Below are positions 12,960 through 25,412 of a stretch of DNA of 64,000 nt, piece after piece. The notes beneath the pieces were generated by a model. The model ran no database searches and had not been told where the DNA came from. It saw only the letters and a list, made by a program, of their open reading frames with translations. The first letter of the stretch is position 1, and each line of letters starts with the position of its first letter. The stretch is from Vitis vinifera. Lineage: Eukaryota > Streptophyta > Magnoliopsida > Vitales > Vitaceae. Both the position numbers and the translations under genes were made by a program. The stretch spans positions 5,586,001 through 5,650,000 of the forward strand of contig NC_081817.1 in NCBI RefSeq assembly GCF_030704535.1, read 5' to 3'.

Positions 12960-13870
12960 TATAATAGGATCTTGTTTTACACCTTAATTTGTTGTCTTCT
13001 TCATCATGAATATCAAGATCTTCTTGTAAATATTTTTCGAATAGTTTATCTATTCTATGTTCTTTTAAGATGAAATTATACACTGTTATGGGAATTTTTC
13101 ACTGTCGTGAAGGATATAGTTTTGCATCAATTTCAAAATAGGAAATCTTGCCTTAAGCACTTCAAAATATGGTTTTATTACATTATGTAATGATGAGAGT
13201 GTCTATACTCGAATAATTTGTATTGGTCACATGTTTATCCATGCCCATGACCTCGATAAAGGACAAGAAATCCTAGTATGGTAAGATATCTAGAGTCCAC
13301 AAGAAAATTGATTTGTACAAAAATAAATGAAAAATATATGATATATATGAATTCTAATGCTCGGATAATATTGTATAATATAAAGATACTAATCTATGTA
13401 CCCCACTGCACTATATACAATGTTGTTATCATTAACATAGCCTAGAATAATTTGTTGTTTCTTTCCATCTCATACATACGAAAATAAACAATGTATCGAA
13501 ATTATAAGCAATTGCTCGTTAGTACTTTTCGGCCACAAAAAGATGATTGAATTGTTGTAGGTAACCATGCAGCTACATGAGTTTCATCAATCACCCGAGT
13601 ACAATTCTAAAATATGATATGTAAAATTATAATTAGTGATATCAATAAATAATTGTAGACACAACTATTACCTAGAAATTGGGATAGTCCTTGGAGTTGT
13701 GGAGAATATACACTTAAATATTGAACAAACATCCCTCAAAATCCTTTTAAACTATTTACTCACAATTTGTGGAATGTTGAACATGTTTTAGCAAAAACTT
13801 TATGTTATAGATGACGACAAATTATATTTAAGAACATTGCTTGTCTGATTTTCAAAACTCTTGAGATGGA
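12960..13870 (-). pseudogene. Degenerate PIF/Harbinger-type transposase
   Basis: Read on the minus strand with frameshifts and stops, the order of motifs fits a plant HARBI1-like DDE nuclease. A region like MFLNIICRHL lies near 13830, then CTRVIDETHV with the first catalytic Asp, followed by a GRKVLT motif near 13520. Near the C-terminus come residues like ARFPILKLMQ and then KEHRIDKLFEKYLQEDLD at 13000-13100. The family pattern (CIGAIDGTH, later a LHNFI region) is from recall. It cannot make a functional protein as it stands. Terminal repeats of the parent element were not found. Confidence 0.65.
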
Positions 13871-14521
13871 TATTGCTTAGAAATAATTTAAATCTATGCA
13901 TCATATTCTAATTTAGTATATCCACAATCTTACATAAACATCTTAAAAGTAAGCTTGATAAACCATCCTAACATACATTAATTTTCTTTGATCTTGATGA
14001 TGTCTTCTTCCTTTATGATTTTCTTTTAGTTTGATATGTTCTTGAATGTCTCTTTGGAAATATTTCTTGCATAATGATTTATTTGTAAATTACATGGTTT
14101 CTTAAAGCCAAAATGATGTTCTTTTCAAAATAATTGTGCACAAGTTAACTACTAGAGTCTATATTTGTGTTAATTGCCTCCGTTGGAAGCTAGTGAGTAG
14201 TTTGCTGAATTGAGGCATATTAAAGTTTTAGCATTAATCCAACAAAAATCAAACAATATTAAGAGGATAATTGCAGAAAATGAGAGAGGAATAAGGAAAT
14301 GTGATGTTACATTCTACACTATTTTGATACACGACAATAGAGTAGATGACAAGATGAAGAGATTTTCGATAAGTGAATCTTGTATATTCCAATTGCTGAA
14401 GCCTAAGAAGATTTCAATACCTCAGTGGAATCGATTTGGACTTTGGACACTAGGACAACATTGTTGAGTGTATGGACAATAAGAATGAATGTATATAAGG
14501 ATGTTAGTAGCATTTAAAAAA

Positions 14522-14866
14522 AAAAATTTAAGGTTTTATTTAGTAACAATTTTTTATAATTGTTTTATGATATTTTATAAAATAAAAGTTTATTTGAAAA
14601 TTTAAAATGTTTTTAACATATTTTAAATATTTTTAAATATACTTTAAAAATAATTTTTATATCTAGTACTTTGTTTTTAATCATTCTATATGTTTATATA
14701 ATTATTATTTTTAAATAGTTTTTAAAAAATAAATAAAAATAACTAAAATATGAAAACACAATATTTTTTATTTTAAAAAATAGAAAACGATTTTACCAAA
14801 TATATTTTCTTTTTTTATATAGGATAAAATACTATTCTCGAAAATAGTTGTCAAGTAGGTCTTAAA
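14522..14866. mobile_element. Probable MITE, very AT-rich
   Basis: The block starts AGGTTTTATTTAGTAACA and ends near GTTGTCAAGTAGGTCTTA, a weak inverted-repeat pair. An internal stretch resembling TTTTTAATYATT..ATATNTTTATATAATTATT recurs at about 30030-30075, suggesting one dispersed family. Boundaries are approximate. Confidence 0.4.
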
Positions 14867-16076
14867 ATTTTCTATTTTTTCCAATAAGATAGAAATAAAA
14901 AAATTTTGGAAAGAAAAAATTAACATATTATTTTTTTTTATGAAAGTAAAATCAAGTAGCAAAATATACCACTTCTGATAAAAATTTAAATAAACTTTTT
15001 ATAGGACAAAATGTAAAAGGAAAACCATATAAGTATGAAAAAAAAAAACTTTCTTTTGAAACCAGAAAAAATGCACCTATTTATGTGCCACTCTTTATTA
15101 ATCAAGTGATATTTTAAATTAACTTAGTTTGCAAGTGAAGTAATTGCCCACAGTAAATGTGATTTTTATAGTTTATTTTTGCATTAGAAAGATCTCCCAT
15201 CATACTGGTATTTAAAAAAATATATATTTGGTTAAAAAGATCAAATAATACCAATATCAGAGTAAAAATGGGTAAAAGCATCCATGCAAACCCATAAACT
15301 CTTTTTAAGTATTCAATCTCAGAAAAAGAATTGATATAGTATACTTCTTGTATATCAATTATCATTTTAACGATCAACTTCTTTTATAATTATATTTATG
15401 TTACGTAGTATTGTAATGCATGTCAACCAATTTCATTCTTTTAACTAAGAAGAATTTTCAAATTGATAAAATCCATTGATCAAATTTTCCATCTCCAAGA
15501 AAAACATTATGATCTCTTATCAGAAAAATTTTCAACTCTATCTTTGGGACTTTCACTCTAACATAAAGTTCTTGTTTCGACAATTCAAAAGTAAGAAAGA
15601 GTTTTTTTACTAATAAATCAATATTCAAAATCATTCAATTCGGGATCCCTAACTTTAAAGAAGATTTATACTTTCATTCACCAAATATCTCCACCCATGC
15701 ACTTGAATTAAGAATTTTTTAAAGATAAAAATGATCTTTAATGACAAACAAAATACTTTTAAAATTAGCCTTGTCCAACAATATAATCTTAAGGTGTTTA
15801 GACAACACGAAAGCTTTCTTATTTTCTTCATTTCTCTTCGATTTTTTTTTAATTTTACTTCTAAATTATTCCTAACTATTTTTTTTAACCATTTTTATGA
15901 CAAATCTTTTTCAAATTTTATATAAATCATAATCCCCAAAAATACATTCATATAGTACAAACATAATATTAGTGTATAGATAAAAAAAATGTTAAAAAAA
16001 AAATTGAAATAGCTTTTAACTAATCTCAAATATTTTTTTATTAACAAATAAGATTGGAAAAAAAATACTTTGCTTT

Positions 16077-16351
16077 AAATTATGTGTAGTTCTCATAAAG
16101 TGGAAAGAAAAAAAATGTTAAGAAAAATGATTTTGTTTTCATGTATTGAATATCATATGAAAAATATTTTTAAAAAAAACAAATATAGGAAAAGCAAGTT
16201 AGAAACTTATCTGTTTTTAAATTATTTAATTTTTATATTATTGAGTTAAAATGAGTTTAAAGTGACAAATAAAAATAATTTATTAAATTTTAATTTTTTT
16301 TCTTTTCTTGACATTTACTTTCAAATTTTGGGAGAATCAAACATAGTCTTT
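16077..16351. mobile_element. Diverged relative of the ADCS-intron MITE
   Basis: The right end CAAACATAGTC and the left end TATGTGTAGTTCTC form a poor inverted repeat. The internal AT-rich segment (AAATTATTTAATTTTTATATTATTGA onward, at about 16215) parallels the MITE at 11204-11488. The target duplication is unclear. Confidence 0.45.
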
Positions 16352-16908
16352 AGGATTTATTGTTAAGGAAAAAAAATTAGAGAAAAAGGTAGAAAATAAA
16401 TGAGAAAGAGAATAACAAATAATTTAAATATGTATTAAAAATTGATATTTTTAGGTTTAAAATTTTTATGTAAAAAGTGTTAGGTAGTGCTTATTTTTTT
16501 GCTAAATGAAAAAGTAAAAATATTTAATTTTTTTATTTAATTAAAAATAATTTGTTGATATAGCAACATAATAAAAGTTATTTTTAGTTATAAAAAAAAA
16601 GTATTTGCATTTTGCATTGTTTTTATTTATTTAAATATAAACATATAATAAATAAGGGAGAAATTCGCCATACGTGATGGTGAAATGGTAATAATCCACA
16701 AGACCAAAAAAATTAGATGCGGAGACCTACTTCCTCACCAGACGGCTGTTACGTCCGCCACAGCCAACAACCACGCTTTGCAACTTGGCCGAAATTCAAA
16801 CCCAAAACTGGAAACAAGGCACCAAAAAAAAAAAAAAAAAAGGCAGTAGCATAGAAACGTGGAGGGTAGGTGAGGGTGGGCTTGGTGGTCATACTGTTAC
16901 TTTCTTGG

Positions 16909-16924
16909 ATATAAATATAAATAG
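16909..16924 (+). promoter_or_regulatory. TATA box of chorismate synthase
   Basis: ATATAAATATAAATAG lies about 90 bases before the start codon, in the correct orientation and at a plausible distance for a short 5' leader. No transcript data are available here. Confidence 0.6.
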
Positions 16925-17011
16925 CCACTCCCAGGCCCCAACCACCCACCCCGCGCTGCCTTAGTATTGCACCCACCTGGTTTTCTCTCTTCGCCTGCCC
17001 CTGTCTTTCCA

Positions 17012-17592
17012 ATGGCGTCTTCCCTCTCTTCCAAGCCTTTCCTTACTTCTCCCTCAACTGATGGAGCCTCCGGTTTTGGATCCCTTCGCAAGCTCTCTTT
17101 TCCCTCCGTCCGCTACGCGATCCGTCCGACGCATCGTCGTACTCTCGGTTTGTCTCCGCTGCTATTTTGCCCTAGTTTTTATTCATTTCTCGCTGCTTTT
17201 TTGGCTTTTGAGGGTCTGCTTTGTGAGGGCTCGGTCCGGATCTTTCGGATTGAAGTGTTTTGGCGTTTCCTTGTTTTTGCATTATTGCTCCGTTTGGCTG
17301 CTAAGGAAGTGTGGGAAAATGAAATAAATTATTATTTCGTGTCTCAAATTCAATTCAATTATTAGAAAATTGAAACTTTGGGCTAGGTTCATAGGTGGTT
17401 TATTCAATTTTGGTTCGTCCCTCCCATTTTCCCGCCAACTAAAGGGGTCTTAGCTATTCCCTTGAATCTGTTTATTAGATATGAGGCAAAAGAGTTTCCC
17501 GTTTGGATGTGATGGACTGGAATACTGAGGAGAGTGTTAGTAATTTGATTAAAAGGGATATTAATTATGCAAATTCGGTTTCAATTCGGAAG

Positions 17593-17626
<34 letters not shown>

Positions 17627-20600
17627 AAGATATCCTACTAGATACATGAATGGGGTAGAGCCATGGACCTTCAGCGTAATTCTTCTTTACATCTTTGCAA
17701 CTTATAATTAGAGTATTGAATGTGTAACTTGAAATGATTCCAAAATCTCTTTTGCCCGGTGGATTGAAAATTCTAAAAGTTTGTCCTAATAATTTGTCCA
17801 TGTAAGAGTTTCTATGATTTTGAGAAAACACAAGTTTAACCATAAGACGTTTTAAATTATGGGAATTGGAATAACATTTTTTCCTAGAAATACTTTGTAA
17901 TTTAAGGATAAAATTTTCTATGCTTTCTCTATTCTTTTGATATGAAGTTGCAAACTTCAAACTTCAACTCTGACATCTTGCTTGCTGAATAACAGAAATA
18001 CAGGCAGCTGGGAGTACATATGGAACATATTTCCGTGTTACGACATATGGAGAATCTCATGGAGGTGGTGTTGGTTGCATAATTGATGGATGTCCTCCTC
18101 GCCTTCCCCTCACAGAGGCTGATATGCAAATAGATCTTGATAGAAGGTAACTGACTTTTAAGGACTTGGCTTTGACTTAGAGATGGAAGTCTATCCTTGG
18201 TTTCATGTTAGAATTTGTCTGGTTTTTGATCAATGAATGTTTAAACTGGCTGTTGAGTTGAAGAAGACTCCTGTATATGCATGTTTGAATGAGTAACATG
18301 TATTTCCTGGTAGTATTGTTCACAAAAATTTTCACTGATGAACACTGGATTCTGATTTCTTCTGATGTCAAATTTCTTGAAGGGTTTACATTTATTTTTG
18401 TTGTGTCTAGGAGGCCAGGTCAGAGCCGAATTACTACACCAAGGAAAGAGACTGATACTTGCCGAATATATTCTGGAGTTGCTGAAGGTTAGATGTCTGC
18501 TTTTATCATTTAGAATTTGCTTTTATGGCCTTCTCACCTAAAAAGTTATGTTTTTGTCTTACTTGGAATGAATGGATGCATGATATATCATGTGCAGGAA
18601 TGACTACTGGATCACCAATAATGGTAAATGTACCTAATACTGATCAGAGAGGAAATGTGAGTATCCATTTGTGAAGCTTATGATATTGGGTTCGAAAGTG
18701 GAAAATTTAACTGAGAAAAAAAAAAAAAAGGAACTACTTTTGAATGATCAAGATTGGTCAATCGTATATTATGGCTGTGTTCATGCACTGTGCACTCACC
18801 AGATAGGACTCCAAATACTTGACCTATTAGGTTGCCAATTTCTACTCTGCATTTGGATGCTTAAATGGAATCAATCCATTGGGTTTTTGCAAGCGTCTAG
18901 AGCGATTGCATTTTGTTTCATGCAGAATTTCAGTCTATATTCATTAGACATGGAGGAATATAGAGAATCAATCTTGGTTAATTGAAATGATATCATTTTA
19001 GTTAATACTATCATTAGTGGTGTTGGGTTCATTTTCTGAAATGATTCCATTCCCAGGGATGAAATTTGTGAGCGAAGATGAAATGGAAGCATTCCATTGT
19101 CATGGTTCTATTCAAAGATGAATTTGTGACCGGAAGGCACAATAGAAGCATTCCACTTCCTTGGGATGTCCCAATATGCCCTTGATTAGTTTTGTTTTGG
19201 CTTCCCTTTTTTATTTGCTTTTCTTTTCTTGGTTTTTTTTGTTTTTTTAAGTACTTGAACTTAGAACCTCCCACAAACCCTTCCCAATCCTTTACCACTT
19301 GAGCTAGGCCTCAAGGGCACTCTTGTTTAGGATGCCAAATAAGTTAAATCAAGAGAGAATGTGATATATAGGTTGAACTGGTACATATATTGATTAGTAT
19401 GTCCAATTGTTACCACAGGAATTCATTTTAATATAGAACATTAGAAATTGATCACCATGCATGTTGAATAATTGTGAGCAAACTCCTTCACTTCACACTC
19501 TTGTTTCCTTGGGCTTTGAATTTAGTTTGTAACCATTTGTCTCTTCAGTTATGTAATGTTTAGAAGATCCCAACAATTTTTTTATTGGAATTTTCAGGAT
19601 TATACAGAAATGTCCAAAGCGTATAGGCCTTCACATGCAGATGCTACTTATGACTTCAAGTATGGTGTGAGGTCGGTGCAGGTAATGTATTTTGGGCTCA
19701 CATTGTAATGACATTATGGGAACTGGAAAAAAACAAAATGAGAATTTGACTTCATGTAGTTTGTAGTTTTATGGTTGTTCCACAATTTGGATGAAAATGT
19801 AGGGTGGTGGTAGATCTTCAGCGAGAGAAACCATTGGGAGAGTTGCAGCTGGAGCTGTTGCTAAAAAAATACTCAAAAATTTTTCTGGAACTGAGGTATG
19901 TCCATGACTGACTGGGGTGTTTATTTTCTTTATTCTTCTAGTTGTTTTAAACTCTTATATGGGTATAGAGTTCTTATGTTTTGATGCATCTAGTTTTTTC
20001 TGTAGAATAATATTAAGAGTGTGATGTGCATATTTTTGTGTCTTAATATGGATACCGTTGTCCATTTGGTGTTTATGTTTGTTTAGATTTGTAACCTATG
20101 GCCTGTTTAATTAATTTCCTATTGGTTGATTCAGTAATTATGCAAATGGATTTATTTATTGCATTTTTTTAATTCTTATGAAATGTAAAATACATCAGAC
20201 CAAAAAAGGGATTTGAATTAAACAGATTAATAGCCTGTGAATAGAATGAGGTTTGGTGGTTATTCTCTCTTGCTTGTCTCAAGGAAGATGGGTGTTTGGT
20301 GATAGAATGATTACAAAATTATGGATTTCTTCAGGGAGATGAGTTGCTTGTTATATTGGAAACCTTGTTCAGCCCTGAATTGTAGATTAGTTGGCTGAGT
20401 GAGAAGGCTTCATTTTTTGAAGTTGTTTGCCGAGGGGATTTGGATTTTGGTGTTCCTTGATATTAATTTGTAATTTCCTCTTCTTATTTGGCTTGAAGGA
20501 CATCTCATCTTCCTTCTTTTTGCCCTAATTTTTAGTGATGAATTGTTTGCTTCTAGAAACCTCTTTGGCCAATGTTTGCCTATAGTAGCTGCTATTACTT

Positions 20601-21891
20601 TTTAGAAACAATGCATCCAGAAAAGTGCTGGTGGATCTTATTTGTGTGTTTCTGTCTTTGCCTTAATTTTATAACATCTGCAGGTTCTTGCTTATGTCTC
20701 TCAAGTGCACAAGGTTGTACTTCCTGAGGATTTGGTTGACCACGAAACTCTGGCACTCGATCAGGTATGCTTAATGACCTTGCTTTTAAGGTTTCTAATA
20801 GTGTGCTATATGATGGCCAAATTATGGGAACCTCTTCCAATATTTTTAGAAACGAAAGAAGGTGGGCATCTGCCCTGGCAAGGATGGGAATGGCCTCTTT
20901 GGGTACACATCTGGTTAAGGCTTCCTGCTTAAATGGATCCTGTGTGCATGGATTGCACCCACCTTTTGGTGCTTATCTGATAATACCTTACTTGTCAAAA
21001 AGATAGAAACCTCTCTCAAAGTCTTTGAAAATAATAGGAATAACGTAAGTTTCCTGAAAAAATCTTAGGTCCTAATACATATGCCTTTGAATTTTCATGC
21101 AATGAAGGCATGTTGTGAACATTTGGTACTTTATCATCTCAAAATGTGTTGATTACATTTAGATACTGGAGAAGTGAAAGACCAATCTTAATGAAGGTTA
21201 GTGTCATTTTAGAAATTTGGGTTGTACCAAATATGTCCAAAATGATTTTGGACTACTATTAAACTGGGATGTGTAGATGCATAATTTGATAAAAATAAAA
21301 AATAAAAAAATTATGATTTATTACTTCTTTAAGTATTACATGTATCACATATTTTTTCCTGGTTTGGTCCACATGAGTATTTGCAAAATTGACCATTTTA
21401 TCATAGTTGGTATCCATTGTCATTAAATTATCTGGATTCTGGAAGAGACCAGAAGTACACTATTTTTAATAACACTATGTATGTGACCTTGTAATATTTT
21501 GTGCATAATTCCTGGATTTCCAGGTTTATTCACGATTATCCTTAACTTATTTCTGTCATGTACTGCTTTCAATCCTGGTACTCATCCAAAATCTTTGTTT
21601 TACTTTCTCTGTTGTGCCAATTCCTTGCTTTATGTTCTTTCTTTCTTTCTTTCTTTTTTCTTTTTCTTTTTCTTTTTTAGTCCTTTTTGTTATATTCTTA
21701 TGATGAATTGTAGAATTCCCATTAATGTTCTCTCTCTATGGAACATTGCCAGATAGAGAGTAATATTGTGAGGTGCCCAGATCCTGAATATGCAGAGAAG
21801 ATGATTGCTGCAATTGATGCCGTTCGTGTGAGGGGAGATTCTGTTGGAGGTGTTGTAACTTGCATTGTGAGGAATATCCCACGTGTGAGAA

Positions 21892-21939
<48 letters not shown>

Positions 21940-24129
21940 AAGATGTTGAAAATTATAGAAGACAGTTTCTTAAGTACCACAAAATTAAGAAAATACTTGG
22001 TTGTGAATTGTGATTTGCAAAAACATTCTTCAAATGATTATTGGATTGCAGGGCCTTGGATCACCAGTCTTTGATAAACTTGAAGCTGAGTTGGCTAAAG
22101 CTGCTTTGTCATTACCTGCAACAAAGGGCTTTGAATTTGGCAGTGGTTTTGCAGGTAGAGAAACTTTTGGTGCTTTTTGGTTATATTTTCCTCCAAAATT
22201 TTAAATTTGGGGTGGATAACTAGATTGATTATTTGAATTGCAATTATATGCATCTTATGTTGTCATTCTTCCTTGATATTATTTCTTTGTTATTTCCAAC
22301 TATTTATCATTGGAAGTTCCTGCAGGTACATTTATGACTGGGAGTGAACATAATGATGAGTTCTTCACGGATGCACATGGACGAATCAGGACAAGAACTA
22401 ATCGCTCTGGTGGGATACAGGTACTTGTTATGTACTTTAAGCATTTGTATGTGTTTGGGATTAGATTTGTTATGCACCATTTTTTAAGCATCTTCAGTCC
22501 TTGAGATCGTTTCTGCTGACAAACAGGGCGGAATATCAAACGGGGAAATCATAAACATAAGAATAGGTTTCAAGCCAACATCTACAATTGGAGTAAGCAA
22601 GCTCTCTCTCTCTCTCTCTCATGCACAAGACAACAAACACATGCATTCATGAGAATAATCAGCATCCTTTGGTTGTAATGGAGCTCAGCCAATTCATATA
22701 GAGATTGTGGTCTAATCATTGATGTACTGGTAATGTGTTGTGTAGATAACTAATCCGAAAGGGCTGAGAGATGAATACCTGCCTCCCAGATTGCATGAGA
22801 TTTAGACTTGCTCTGGGGGTTGTTTGGGAGACCTTACTGTCCCTTATAGGGCATGTCTTATTATGACTTAATCTTGCATGCTAGTGTTGGTAATCTCTAG
22901 GAATTTAGATATGAACCTTGTGCACACACTCCGGCATATTATGTCATAAATACCGAAAGCTTCTGCTACTTCTGGTAAACACATGAGCCTTTTGTACAGA
23001 AGTTTAATGACTCCTCATATAGTGGACTTAATACTCTCCTGGGTGAGATTCTTATAAATTTGTATTGTAAACTTTTTCATACACTCCTGCCATTTGTGTG
23101 TCATAAGAACCAAAGACTTGTGTTGCCTCCTAGGTTAACACAAGTTTTTAGTACAGAAGTTAAAAAATTTTGGGTTTTACTTTTATTTTGCGTATATAGA
23201 TTGTCCTGGCTATGTTTTTTTCTTCTTAATTATATAGGAATCATATATGTTACTGCAATGTTCATGCAGAAGAAACAGCACACTGTTACTAGAGATAAAC
23301 AAGAGACAGAGCTAATAGCTCGTGGCCGCCATGATCCATGTGTTGTTCCACGAGGTTTGTTTCTAAATGATGATTCTTATCCATTAACTGAGCCTTCCTC
23401 TGTGTTTGATTAGTTTTCACTTGTTAATGATGCCCTTTATTTTTTATCCATGTTTCATCTTGTCCTTTCATAATTCGGGTAATTACCAATCACAACCTGC
23501 CACATTATGGTAATCTGGGACTTCTGTGTGTGTGTGTTCAGTAATTTATGGTGGTATTTGCCAGATTGCCTGAGAAACTGTAATCCGGTTTAGTGTGGTT
23601 AGTAATTGCTAGAATTAAATTATATTCAGCTGACACCTGCCAAGGTAGCCCAGTTGGTCAGGATGAACATTGGGAAGTGTGGTCCCAATAAGTGGTACAT
23701 GGTCCTGGGTTCAAATTATGTCACTGATGATATCCTTAATTTACCTGGTGCTGGTTATTGTAGGGTGGTCAACACCCCGAGATTTGGGTCCCCATGGAGA
23801 GTCCTAAGGGCTTGGCCGTGGAAAGTTCCTCGGTTATAAAAATAAACTAAAATAAAATTATATGCAGCTGACCTGTACACGTTCTTATTCTGTTTCTCCT
23901 TGGTCACTACCCTAATTTTTCTGAAAAATAAAATCCTGCAAGAAGTGATTAAATTTTGTTTGATGGGGCTGACATTACAGCGGTACCAATGGTGGAAGCT
24001 GCAGTAGCCCTGGTGCTTGTGGATCAGTTGATGGCACAGTATGCACAATGTGAGCTGTTTCCCATCAATCCAGCTTTACAAGAACCCTTGGAGTTCCGGG
24101 ATCCTGAGCTGGCTGGCACTCACATTTAA
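17012..24129 (+). CDS. CS: Chorismate synthase, chloroplastic
   Basis: Catalyses the last shikimate-pathway step, 5-enolpyruvylshikimate-3-phosphate to chorismate, in plastids, using reduced FMN. Exons: 17012-17147, 17996-18146, 18411-18487, 18598-18656, 19598-19681, 19803-19895, 20684-20764, 21753-21884, 22052-22154, 22326-22420, 22527-22592, 23270-23354, 23981-24129. All phases agree, giving 436 aa, the usual plant length. The start [10 protein letters not shown] begins a Ser-rich transit peptide of about 50 residues. The family signatures are intact: [14 protein letters not shown] (from residue 64), [14 protein letters not shown] (from 170) and [15 protein letters not shown] (from 377). 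The conserved histidines of ESHG and RHDP are present. No defect was found. It lies 4.9 kb downstream of ADCS on the same strand, the enzyme that consumes its product. Confidence 0.96.
17598..17622. repeat. (TA)n microsatellite in chorismate synthase intron 1
   Basis: An uninterrupted TA run of about 24 bases, away from splice sites. Confidence 0.95.
19190..19320 (-). mobile_element. tRNA-derived SINE remnant in chorismate synthase intron 4
   Basis: On the minus strand a box-A-like TAGCTCAAGTGGTAAAGG (about 19289-19308) is followed by a box-B-like GGTTCTAAGTTCAAGT. The A-rich tail appears on the plus strand as the T-rich run at 19205-19248. It is antisense to the host gene. Target duplication not identified. 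Confidence 0.6.
20800..21003 (+). repeat. Possible short retroelement fragment in intron 7
   Basis: A less AT-rich block ends in CTTACTTGTCAAAAAGA, similar to the ACCTATCAAAAA end of plant LINE elements. I could not find coding motifs or clean duplications, so this is a weak call. Confidence 0.3.
21892..21939. repeat. Compound (CT)n(CA)n microsatellite
   Basis: It begins a few bases inside the donor of chorismate synthase exon 8 (GTGAGA at 21885), so length changes could affect the start of intron 8. A further CT run lies at 22601-22620, just after the exon 11 donor. Confidence 0.95.
23645..23854 (+). mobile_element. Full-length tRNA-derived SINE in chorismate synthase intron 12
   Basis: A box A (TAGCCCAGTTGGTCAGG) and box B (GGGTTCAAAT) are spaced as in a tRNA-derived RNA polymerase III promoter. 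The body runs about 210 bp to an A-rich tail after GGTTAT. It is flanked by an 18-bp direct repeat with one mismatch: AAATTATATTCAGCTGAC at 23627-23644 and AAATTATATGCAGCTGAC at 23855-23872. The near-perfect duplication indicates fairly recent insertion. It is in the sense orientation and does not touch the splice sites. Confidence 0.88.
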
Positions 24130-24341
24130 AAGGTACAAGCAGTTTGTAGCATGTTCTCCATCATACCCTGCCAATCTTCTGGACTTCATATCAATGCTAA
24201 ATTCTAGTGTTATGAGAAGTTTTTGTACTTGTAAGAGTGAGATTTGAAATTTCAATTTATTTTCCTTTTCTTGTTATAATCTCTCAAAAGCTAGAGATCA
24301 TATTTCAAATGTTGTATTGCTCAATGTACAAGCAAGTGACT

Positions 24342-24392
24342 AGTTTGGCCATGGAAGGTTCCTTGGTTATCAAAAAATAAAAATAAAATTGT
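24342..24392 (+). mobile_element. 5'-truncated copy of the same SINE family
   Basis: The block TTTGGCCATGGAAGGTTCCT, then GGTTATCAAAAAATAAAA, matches the 3' end of the SINE at 23645-23854 (TTGGCCGTGGAAAGTTCCTC). It sits between GTACAAGCAAGTGACT and GTACAAGTGACT, a likely decayed target duplication. Confidence 0.65.
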
Positions 24393-24429
24393 ACAAGTGA
24401 CTATATAAAACGATAAATTTCTCAATAGA

Positions 24430-25412
24430 AGGTGAATAAATAGCTGTGACCTTTACTTCTTTCACTGGGATTTAATATGATTTGTAATTTTGTTGTACAA
24501 CCTATACATGTCATTTTACAATAAACACTAATCCCAACATCAGCAAAAGTGCATGTCATCCAAGCGACACCTTAATTAAAGATTTTTAATTAACTAAAAA
24601 AGGACTCTTTTGGACTTTCCTAAGCTAGAATCTAACAGCAATTAAAGGTTAAATGAGAGATACTAAGAGTTTTGTGATTAAGTAGGAAACACAAAGGCTC
24701 ATTAAAATCCTATAGGAGGATGTAAACTAATGCAAATTAAATATTGGGTTTAGATCTAGATCCAGGTTAGTCAGCATGGGTTTAAATCCATGTTTGAAAT
24801 TTATTTAAGGCTTAGAAATTAGTGAAAAAGGATCTAAGAAAACTCTTTTAAGGGTTTTGGGTTGGTTGACCTTAGGCTCAATTGAGACAATTTTAAGGAA
24901 TATGGAGAAAATCAATAGAGGCTTAATATAGACATTAATAGAGGGTTCTTGCCTTTTTTAATTTTTTTTAAGAATCTTGCACAAATCAAAATCAGTTAAG
25001 ATACTTATAATATGTTGTGTTTGATTAACTCCAAATTATAGCAGAAGTATTTTCGAAATATCACATATGAATTAAAGACCCTTGATAAAGCAAGAGGAAT
25101 GAGCAGGTGAGCTTTCATTCATTATGGCTACATTCTGAATTGTTCTGAAACTTCATTTATTTATTGATTTTTCTTTGGAAGATATTGTGTCTTTATTTGA
25201 GACTTTGATACATGTGGTTGTTACACTAAAGATCTTCAGATCACATTAGACTATTAGAACATTTTGCCCTAGTTGACTAGGGATAAGTTGTTGAACCTTA
25301 AACCTATATTGGATGTGTGTTAATCTAGATCTCAGCCCACAGGATCAATCACTGGAGCCTGGTGAGCTGCCCTTTTGATCCTAGCTAGTTGTTAAGATGT
25401 TAGTAAAGAATT
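24430..25412. other. Downstream flank of chorismate synthase, no gene seen
   Basis: AT-rich sequence with no frame over about 60 codons and no recognised motif, up to the copia remnant. Confidence 0.5.

Larger units (their letters stand above)
13871..16908. other. Intergenic AT-rich block between ADCS and chorismate synthase
   Basis: Apart from the two MITE-like blocks listed separately, this stretch has only short frames. The longest, an 85-residue plus-strand frame at 14210-14467, matches nothing I recognise. The last 250 bases are less AT-rich and form the promoter region of chorismate synthase. Confidence 0.5.

Noticed and set aside
21722..21940. Frames with Cys-Val or Arg-Glu repeats
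   Set aside because: Translation of the CT/CA microsatellite next to chorismate synthase exon 8.
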